From: Clostridia bacterium
Lineage (GTDB): Bacteria > Bacillota > Clostridia > Oscillospirales > Acutalibacteraceae
Assembly (NCBI GenBank): GCA_030536195.1
Contig: JAUNQL010000070.1
Coordinates: 1 to 5,879 of the forward strand
Length of the DNA: 5,879 bases
Reading direction: 5' to 3'
This document shows, piece by piece, positions 1 through 4,443 of this stretch. Both the position numbers and the translations under genes were made by a program. Position 1 is the first letter of the stretch; every line of letters starts with the position of its first letter. The notes beneath the pieces were generated by a model. It did not search any database, had not been told where the DNA came from, and saw only the letters and a list, made by a program, of their open reading frames with translations.

Positions 1-912
1 GGACTTAAGACTATCGAGTTTGTAGAGAACAAACAAACTAAAGGTTGGCCGTATCCCAATAGCGAATACTTTACCCATGGCGATTATAAACTTCATTACA
101 GAATCGATGCCCCAAAGGGCAGCGAAAAAGGCAAGATGTTCATGATTCACGGCTTTGGCTGTGACACAACTTTCTATGATGAGATGGTTGTTGAATATAC
201 CAAGAAGGGCATGCGTTGCGTACGCGTTGACCTCCCTGACTTTGGTTATTCAACAAGAGAAGTTAAGGGTATCAACTATGTTGACAGAGTAGATATGCTC
301 CTTAAACTTATGGAATACCTTGATTCTCTTGAGAGCAACCCAGACAAATGGATTGTTGTTGGACACTCAATGGGTGGCTCAGTAACACTTGACATTGCTG
401 ATAGGGATCTCCCTTACGTTAAGGCATTCATGCTCTATGCTCCAATGTTTATGTTCAACGTACCACCAATCATGTCCAAGATGTTCCAGATGAAATGGAT
501 GGGCGCTATGATGGATACAGCTCTCAAGTATGTTATGCCTTATGATGCACTTGTTAAAGTTGTTCTCCTCATCGCTACAATGTCTCCAAGATATATTGCG
601 AAGTACGATGCTTCTAAGGCAGCAAACCCACTTCGCCTTAAGGATACAGGTAAGGGCCTTTGCTACATGAGCTCAAAGGCATCTCATCCAGCATACGAGG
701 ATATGAAGAAGATCAAACAGCCAGTACTCCTTGTTTGGGGTGGCCTTGACCTCTTCGTACCAAAGTCAAAGGTTAAGAAGCTCTCTGAGAGCCTTCCTGA
801 TTCAACAGAAATCTATACAGTTCCACTTGCAGGTCACTGCGTAGTTCAAAACTTCGCAAAGAAGTGTGCAAAGTACGGTGTTGATTTCCTTAAAAATAAC
901 AAAATGTATTAA
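1..912 (+). CDS. Alpha/beta hydrolase, 5'-truncated by window edge
   Basis: This is a serine hydrolase of the alpha/beta-hydrolase fold (lysophospholipase/esterase-like); the substrate cannot be told. The frame is open from base 1 and 303 residues are visible, so the true start lies upstream. The ATG at 136 is not a credible start: it has no good ribosome binding site and sits in the central strand just before the oxyanion-hole HGFG (bases 148-159), which would remove the first strands (upstream residues such as THGDYKLHYRIDAP fit them). The nucleophile elbow GHSMGG has its serine at 367-369. The probable acid is the Asp of WGGLDLFVP (748-750) and the catalytic His is in AGHC (835-837), so the triad is complete. 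A methionine-rich cap lies between the elbow and the acid. There is no obvious membrane segment in the visible part. The gene ends at a terminator shared with the convergent aldolase gene. Fold and triad are secure; specificity is unknown. Confidence 0.9.
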   Translation, partial: GLKTIEFVENKQTKGWPYPNSEYFTHGDYKLHYRIDAPKGSEKGKMFMIHGFGCDTTFYDEMVVEYTKKGMRCVRVDLPDFGYSTREVKGINYVDRVDMLLKLMEYLDSLESNPDKWIVVGHSMGGSVTLDIADRDLPYVKAFMLYAPMFMFNVPPIMSKMFQMKWMGAMMDTALKYVMPYDALVKVVLLIATMSPRYIAKYDASKAANPLRLKDTGKGLCYMSSKASHPAYEDMKKIKQPVLLVWGGLDLFVPKSKVKKLSESLPDSTEIYTVPLAGHCVVQNFAKKCAKYGVDFLKNNKMY

Positions 913-915
913 ACA

Positions 916-943
916 AAAAGCCTCCCGAAATCGGGAGGCTTTT
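916..943. terminator. Bidirectional Rho-independent terminator
   Basis: A perfect inverted repeat, AAAAGCCTCCCGA / TCGGGAGGCTTTT, is separated by AA. In practice it is a GC-rich 8-bp stem (GCCTCCCG/CGGGAGGC) with a four-base loop, flanked by A's on the left and T's on the right. On the plus strand the stem is followed by TTTTAATTT and sits 4 bases after the hydrolase stop. On the minus strand it is followed by TTTTTGTTT and sits 13 bases after the aldolase stop. It therefore serves both converging genes. Confidence 0.93.
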
Positions 944-955
944 AATTTGCTTAAA

Positions 956-1924
956 TTAGATTTTGTCGTTTGAACCGAGTACGTCAACGATCTTGTGACT
1001 TACCATATCCTTAACAGCTTCACGAGCTGGCTTTAAGTACTGGCGTGGGTCGAAGTGACTTGGGTTCTGTGCAAGGTACTGGCGGATAACAGCTGACATT
1101 GCAAGACGGATGTCTGAGTCGATGTTGATCTTGCATACTGCGAGCTTTGCAGCCTCGCGAAGCTGATCCTCTGGGATACCAATAGCGTCTGGCATTTCGC
1201 CACCGAACTCGTTGATCATCTTGACATATTCCTGAGGAACTGATGATGAACCGTGGAGAACGATTGGGAAACCAGGAAGTCTCTTGATGCACTCCTCAAG
1301 TACGTCGAAACGAAGTGGAGGAGGAACGAGAATGCCGTCAGCATTTCTTGTGCACTGGTCAGCAGTGAACTTGAATGCGCCGTGGCTTGTGCCGATGGCG
1401 ATTGCAAGTGAGTCACAACCTGTGCGAGAAACGAACTCCTCAACTTCCTCTGGACGAGTGTATGATGAGTCAGCAGCTGATACGTTAACCTCATCCTCTA
1501 CACCAGCGAGTGTGCCGAGCTCGGCCTCTACTACTACGCCGTGGTCGTGAGCGTACTCAACAACCTTCTTAGTAATCTCGATGTTCTCATCGAATGGGTG
1601 AGATGAAGCGTCAATCATTACTGATGTGAAGCCACCATCGATGCATGACTTACAGATGTCGAAATCTGCGCCATGGTCAAGGTGAAGAGCGATAGGAACC
1701 TCTGGATGCTCCTCAACTGCTGCTTCAACAAGTTTCTTTAAATAAGTGTGATTTGCATAGGAACGAGCGCCTTTTGAAACCTGGAGAATTACTGGGCTCT
1801 TAAGCTCAGCAGCGGCATCTGTGATACCCTGGATAATTTCCATGTTGTTTACGTTGAAAGCACCTACAGCGTAGCCGCCATCATAGGCTTTTTCAAACAT
1901 TTCTTTTGTTGTTACAAGTGGCAT
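956..1924 (-). CDS. fba: Class II fructose-1,6-bisphosphate aldolase
   Basis: This cytosolic zinc enzyme reversibly splits fructose 1,6-bisphosphate into dihydroxyacetone phosphate and glyceraldehyde 3-phosphate in glycolysis and gluconeogenesis. The protein has 322 residues, normal for the family. Family hallmarks in order are: GAFNVNNMEI (21-30); HLDHG with catalytic Asp83 and zinc-ligand His84; the EAELG segment (133-137); GTSHGAFKF with zinc-ligand His181; VLHGSSS with His224 plus the phosphate-binding Gly/Ser; and KINIDSDIR (265-273), the substrate-binding stretch. All expected metal and catalytic residues are present. The ATG is preceded by AAAGAGGT (minus strand, about 7 bases away), fixing the start. 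It is a single-gene unit, with its own consensus promoter at 1958-1986 and the shared terminator at 916-943. It is not related in function to the divergent aminotransferase. A tagatose-bisphosphate aldolase is the main alternative, but overall similarity favours Fba. Confidence 0.95.
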   Translation of the reverse strand: MPLVTTKEMFEKAYDGGYAVGAFNVNNMEIIQGITDAAAELKSPVILQVSKGARSYANHTYLKKLVEAAVEEHPEVPIALHLDHGADFDICKSCIDGGFTSVMIDASSHPFDENIEITKKVVEYAHDHGVVVEAELGTLAGVEDEVNVSAADSSYTRPEEVEEFVSRTGCDSLAIAIGTSHGAFKFTADQCTRNADGILVPPPLRFDVLEECIKRLPGFPIVLHGSSSVPQEYVKMINEFGGEMPDAIGIPEDQLREAAKLAVCKINIDSDIRLAMSAVIRQYLAQNPSHFDPRQYLKPAREAVKDMVSHKIVDVLGSNDKI

Positions 1925-1957
1925 AGTGATACCTCTTTCCTTAAATATTACTCAAAT

Positions 1958-1986
1958 ATTATAGTATAGTAATTATACATTGTCAA
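1958..1986 (-). promoter_or_regulatory. Perfect-consensus sigma70-type promoter of fba
   Basis: On the minus strand, TTGACA (1986-1981) is followed by exactly 17 bases and then TATAAT (1963-1958). Both hexamers and the spacing match the vegetative consensus without a mismatch. Transcription should start near 1951, giving a leader of about 25-30 bases that contains the AAAGAGGT ribosome binding site. This predicts strong, basically constitutive expression, as expected for a glycolytic gene. Confidence 0.88.
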
Positions 1987-1998
1987 AGGTATGACAAT
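1979..1998. promoter_or_regulatory. Inverted repeat over the divergent -35 boxes, possible operator
   Basis: ATTGTCA (1979-1985) and TGACAAT (1992-1998) form a perfect 7+7 inverted repeat with a 6-base centre (AAGGTA). The left arm contains the -35 elements of both the fba promoter and the aminotransferase promoter. The length and symmetry suit a dimeric DNA-binding regulator, and occupancy would block both promoters. No regulator gene is in the window, so the operator role is inference. Part of the symmetry could come only from promoter constraint on the left arm. Confidence 0.4.
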
Positions 1999-2008
1999 AT
2001 GATAGAAT
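1980..2008 (+). promoter_or_regulatory. Sigma70-type promoter of the aminotransferase-trpS operon
   Basis: TTGTCA (1980-1985), a 17-base spacer and TAGAAT (2003-2008) each differ from consensus by one base. Transcription would start about 2015, leaving a leader of about 20 bases. That is far too short for a T-box riboswitch, although T-boxes often control trpS in Gram-positive bacteria. The -35 box overlaps the fba -35 box by five bases on the opposite strand. Confidence 0.72.
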
Positions 2009-2035
2009 AACTTATATTTTTTATGAGGCGATTAT

Positions 2036-3220
2036 ATGGCAAAGAAAGAAACTTACGAACTTTCAAACAAAATAGCTAACTTAAAACCTTCTCTTATCAG
2101 AGAGATTTTGAAGTCAACTTCTGACCCTGAGACAATTTCTCTAGCAGCAGGAAACCCTGCGCCAGATGCGTTCCCAGTTGAGTCGATTTCAAAGATAGCA
2201 GCTGACATCTTCCGTGAGGATCCTATCGGCGCCCTTCAGTATGGTATTACTGAGGGCTATCAGCCTCTCATTGATGAGATTAAAACATACCTTAAGACCA
2301 AGTACCAGATGGGCGCCGAGTTCGACTCGCTGATTATCACATCTGGCGCAACCCAGATTATGGAGCTCCTTACCAAGGTGCTCTGCAACGAGGGCGACTG
2401 CGTTGCTTGTGAGGACCCATCATTCATAGGTTCACTCAACTGCTTTAGGTCCTATGGCACCAAGCTCTGTGGCGTTCCAATGCAGGCTGATGGTATTGAC
2501 GTAGATGCTCTTGAGGAGTTATTTAAAAGCGACTGTAAAGTTAAATTCCTTTACACAATCCCTAATTTCCAGAATCCAACTGGTTATACAATGTCTCTTG
2601 AGAAGAGAAAGAGAGTATACGAACTCGCTTCAAAGTACGATGTTATAGTACTTGAGGACAATCCATACGGTGACCTTAGAACATCTGGCGAGGACCTCCC
2701 GACAATCAAATCATTTGATACAGAGGGCCGTGTAGTATACGCTGGCACATTCTCAAAGCTCATTGCTCCTGGCATCCGTGTTGGTTATGTTTTAGGCCCA
2801 ACACCTCTCATCGCTAAGATGACAGTTGGTAAGCAGACAGAGGACGTTCACACAGCAATGTTCAATCAGATGCTCGTTTATCGTTGGATGAAAGAGAACG
2901 ATATCAACGAGCACATCAAAGATATGCAGAACATCTATGGCAAGAAACTTGATGTTATGTGCAACGCTCTTGACGAGTATTGTCCAAAGCTTGAGTACAT
3001 CCGTCCAGAGGGCGGCATGTTTGTCTGGTGTAAGTTGCCAGATGACATCGATATGATGACTTTCTGCAAAACTGCTGCTGATCACAAGGTTGCAGTTGTA
3101 CCAGGTATCGCATTCCTCCCAGATGAGGATGAGAGTACACAATTTATTAGACTTAATTTCTCTACACCAACCGATGAGGATATGGTGAAGGGAATCAAGA
3201 TATTAGGAGAACTTTTATAA
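2036..3220 (+). CDS. PLP-dependent aminotransferase, class I/II (MocR/LysN/Aro8-like)
   Basis: This is a fold-type I pyridoxal-phosphate transaminase of 394 residues. It has the architecture of the aminotransferase domain of MocR regulators, but no N-terminal winged helix, so it is a stand-alone enzyme (the 2-aminoadipate / aromatic / branched-chain group). Motifs in order: SLAAGNPAPDAFP (35-47), substrate-recognition start; LQYG (67-70); SGATQ (103-107), cofactor phosphate; NPTG with Asn180; LEDNPY with Asp208 and Tyr211, pyridine nitrogen and O3'; GTFSK with Schiff-base Lys241; Arg248; and FIRLNFS with Arg372, binding the substrate carboxylate. All catalytic residues are present. The start is fixed by GAGG (2025-2028), 7 bases before ATG. 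Its stop overlaps the trpS start by one base (TAATG), so the two are translationally coupled. The linkage to trpS hints at aromatic amino acids, but the exact substrate cannot be read from the sequence. Confidence 0.93.
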   Translation: MAKKETYELSNKIANLKPSLIREILKSTSDPETISLAAGNPAPDAFPVESISKIAADIFREDPIGALQYGITEGYQPLIDEIKTYLKTKYQMGAEFDSLIITSGATQIMELLTKVLCNEGDCVACEDPSFIGSLNCFRSYGTKLCGVPMQADGIDVDALEELFKSDCKVKFLYTIPNFQNPTGYTMSLEKRKRVYELASKYDVIVLEDNPYGDLRTSGEDLPTIKSFDTEGRVVYAGTFSKLIAPGIRVGYVLGPTPLIAKMTVGKQTEDVHTAMFNQMLVYRWMKENDINEHIKDMQNIYGKKLDVMCNALDEYCPKLEYIRPEGGMFVWCKLPDDIDMMTFCKTAADHKVAVVPGIAFLPDEDESTQFIRLNFSTPTDEDMVKGIKILGELL

Positions 3221-4230
3221 TGGAAGAACAAGTAAAGAAGAAAAAGGTATTAAGCCTCATTCAGCCAAGTGGCACACCAACTCTTGGTAACTATTTGGGA
3301 GCTTTAAAAAATTGGAATGAGATAGCAGAGGAGTATGACTGCGCATTTGGTGTTGCTGACCTCCACGCTATCACAGTTCGTCAGGATCCAGCAAAATTCC
3401 GTGAGCAGATTAGAAACATGTATGCGCTTCTTATCGCTATCGGCCTTGACCCAGAGAAGAATATCCTCTTCGTTCAGAGCCAGGTGCCAACACATGCACA
3501 GCTCGCTTGGATTCTTGACTGTTATACACAGTTTGGTGAAATGAGCCGTATGACTCAGTTCAAGGATAAATCAAAAACACATGCTGACAACGTAAACGTT
3601 GGCCTTTTCGCATATCCAGCACTTATGGCTGCTGATATTCTTCTCTATCAGGCCGACCTCGTTCCAGTAGGTGCTGACCAAAAGCAGCACCTTGAGATTG
3701 CTCGTGACATCGCTGACCGCTTTAACGGCATCTATGGCCAGACTTTCACAAGCCCTGAGCCACTCTTCGTTAAAGAGGGTGCTCGTGTAATGTCACTCGC
3801 AGACCCAACTAAGAAGATGTCCAAGTCTGATGCTAATCCAAAAGGCTTTATCTCTATGCTTGACACGCCAGATGTCATCATGAAGAAGTTCAAGTCTGCT
3901 GTAACAGATTCAGATGCATGCGTTAAGTACGCAGAGGGCAAGGATGGCGTAAACAATCTTATGAGCATCTATAGTGCTTGCACAGGCAAGTCATACGATG
4001 CTATTGAGGCAGAGTTTGCTGGCAAGGGCTATGGTGACTTTAAAGTTGCAGTTGCAGAGGCAGCAATCGAGGAACTTCGTCCTGTACAGGATAAGTTCAA
4101 TCAGCTCATCAATGAGCGTGCATACCTTGAGGATTGCATGAAGCAGAACGCTGAAATCGCTACCAAGATTTCTCAGCGCACCCTTGATAAGGCTATGAAG
4201 AAGATTGGCTTCTATCAATTTAAGGGTTGA
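3220..4230 (+). CDS. trpS: Tryptophanyl-tRNA synthetase
   Basis: This cytosolic class I aminoacyl-tRNA synthetase charges tRNA-Trp with tryptophan using ATP. The protein has 336 residues, the usual bacterial TrpRS length. The opening QPSGTPTLGNYLGAL (15-29) contains the TLGN form of the HIGH motif. FGVADLHAIT (43-52), YPALMAADIL (132-141, with Asp139 the likely indole-NH contact), VGADQKQHLE (150-159) and KMSKS (199-203) are all intact. The C-terminal helical region carries the anticodon-binding part. The start overlaps the aminotransferase stop by one base, with AGGAGA (3205-3210) at a 9-base spacing inside the upstream gene. No leader, T-box or separate promoter for trpS is seen, so it depends on the promoter at 1980-2008. 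No strong terminator follows the stop, so some read-through into the mgtE leader is likely. Confidence 0.97.
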   Translation: MEEQVKKKKVLSLIQPSGTPTLGNYLGALKNWNEIAEEYDCAFGVADLHAITVRQDPAKFREQIRNMYALLIAIGLDPEKNILFVQSQVPTHAQLAWILDCYTQFGEMSRMTQFKDKSKTHADNVNVGLFAYPALMAADILLYQADLVPVGADQKQHLEIARDIADRFNGIYGQTFTSPEPLFVKEGARVMSLADPTKKMSKSDANPKGFISMLDTPDVIMKKFKSAVTDSDACVKYAEGKDGVNNLMSIYSACTGKSYDAIEAEFAGKGYGDFKVAVAEAAIEELRPVQDKFNQLINERAYLEDCMKQNAEIATKISQRTLDKAMKKIGFYQFKG

Positions 4231-4254
4231 CATATATAATTAATAGGGTTTAAA
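4227..4254 (+). promoter_or_regulatory. Candidate promoter for the mgtE leader, overlapping the trpS stop
   Basis: A perfect TTGACA (4227-4232) includes the trpS stop codon. Sixteen bases later is TTTAAA (4249-4254, four matches to TATAAT); an 18-base spacing gives TAAACT instead. A second possibility is the perfect TATAAT at 4235-4240, but its -35 region is poor (CTATCA). Either would start a transcript at about 4247-4262, just before the leader structures. The -10 assignment is uncertain, and read-through from trpS is an alternative source of mgtE RNA. Confidence 0.5.
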
Positions 4255-4284
4255 CTGTAAAAGCCCAAAGGGCACTATATTTAC

Positions 4285-4291
4285 AAGGAGG
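4285..4291 (+). promoter_or_regulatory. Ribosome binding site of the leader ORF
   Basis: AAGGAGG, a full match to the anti-Shine-Dalgarno sequence, lies 8 bases before the ATG at 4300. Such an optimal site in a non-coding gap is the main reason to believe the small frame is translated. The same nine-base string CAAGGAGGT recurs at 4429-4437 before mgtE, so the terminator's left arm ACCTCCTTG can pair with either copy. Confidence 0.8.
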
Positions 4292-4299
4292 TTCACATA

Positions 4300-4389
4300 A
4301 TGGACGCAGACGCGACACCACGAAGTTGCATCAAGACATTTATGAATAACGTACATGAGTGGGCCACTTGGGGAAAGTGCGCCCTATAA
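4300..4389 (+). CDS. Leader peptide of mgtE, 29 residues, MgtL-like start
   Basis: This is a 29-codon frame (ATG 4300, TAA 4387-4389) with an optimal ribosome binding site at 4285-4291. It begins MDADATPRSC and ends WATWGKCAL. It has no signal peptide or membrane segment and looks regulatory. From memory, the magnesium-sensing leader peptides MgtL of E. coli and Salmonella begin MEPDPTP and MDPEPTP. The match here is M, acidic, x, acidic, x, T, P, with Ala in place of two prolines. In MgtL the acidic/proline start destabilises the ribosome at low magnesium and so raises expression of the downstream Mg2+ importer gene. Here codons 18-21 form one arm of an antiterminator helix and codons 21-29 a hairpin, so ribosome position should decide the RNA fold. 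The frame is in phase with mgtE, separated by this one stop. Two Trp codons (21, 24) are noted but probably secondary. Translation is likely; function is inferred. Confidence 0.65.
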   Translation: MDADATPRSCIKTFMNNVHEWATWGKCAL

Positions 4390-4425
4390 GGTTTTGTATT
4401 GAAATACACCTCCTTGCTCATGTGC
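4351..4425 (+). promoter_or_regulatory. Candidate antiterminator fold
   Basis: GTACATGAGT (4351-4360) pairs with GCTCATGTGC (4416-4425) over ten consecutive positions (eight Watson-Crick, two G-U). The helix encloses a hairpin, GGGCCACTT (4361-4369) with AAGTGCGCCC (4375-4384, one bulged C), and a small GTAT/ATAC hairpin (4396-4407). It uses the 3' half of the terminator's left arm and the terminator loop. The terminator and this fold therefore exclude each other, and this fold leaves the mgtE ribosome binding site unpaired. The stability ranking has not been computed. Confidence 0.55.
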
Positions 4426-4443
4426 GAGCAAGGAGGTTTTTTT
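4408..4443 (+). terminator. Terminator hairpin that also sequesters the mgtE ribosome binding site
   Basis: ACCTCCTTGCTC (4408-4419) and GAGCAAGGAGGT (4426-4437) form a perfect 12-bp stem with a six-base loop (ATGTGC). It runs into an unbroken T-tract up to 4443, directly before the mgtE ATG at 4444. It is a textbook intrinsic terminator. Its 3' arm includes AAGGAGG (4430-4436), which is the mgtE ribosome binding site at a 7-base spacing. When formed it would both end transcription just before mgtE and hide the ribosome binding site on any read-through RNA. Confidence 0.9.

Larger units (their letters stand above)
4256..4443 (+). promoter_or_regulatory. mgtE leader: translated attenuator, probably magnesium-responsive
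   Basis: This leader carries every element of an attenuator. First is a 5' hairpin possibility (TGTAAA 4256-4261 with TTTACA 4280-4285, plus GCCC/GGGC inside). Next are a leader ORF (4300-4389) with a perfect ribosome binding site and a 9-bp hairpin at its 3' end (4361-4384). Last is a terminator whose 3' arm is the mgtE ribosome binding site. GTACATGAGT (4351-4360) can pair with GCTCATGTGC (4416-4425), ten pairs including two G-U, and AAGGAGG with its flanks (4284-4292) can pair with 4408-4416. Either pairing breaks the terminator. I do not see the conserved sequences of the M-box (ykoK) magnesium riboswitch. The structures are seen in the sequence; magnesium as signal is inferred from the downstream gene and the peptide. 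Confidence 0.72.

Noticed and set aside
1284..1550. 88-codon plus-strand frame (and other frames) inside fba
   Set aside because: These are shadows of the aldolase gene with low-complexity Ser/Thr-rich translations and no ribosome binding site.
2009..2035. T-box or trp attenuator for the aminotransferase-trpS operon
   Set aside because: The predicted leader is only about 20 bases, with no hairpin, leader ORF or T-box sequence.
2792..3142. 116-codon minus-strand frame inside the aminotransferase gene
   Set aside because: It lies wholly opposite conserved aminotransferase motifs and has no recognisable protein signature.
4263..4285. Terminator of trpS at GCCC-AAA-GGGC
   Set aside because: The stem is only four pairs with a three-base loop and is followed by ACTATATTTA rather than a T-run, so it is too weak to call.
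4399..4443. Longer mgtE starting at TTG 4399
   Set aside because: The extra 15 residues would be encoded by the terminator hairpin and T-tract. TTG 4399 has no ribosome binding site, while ATG 4444 has AAGGAGG at seven bases and gives the standard 450-residue protein.
4256..4443. M-box or another known metal riboswitch before mgtE
   Set aside because: I could not find the conserved M-box core sequences, and most of the leader is taken up by a short ORF with its own ribosome binding site. A covariance-model search against Rfam would be decisive: a significant M-box hit would overturn this.
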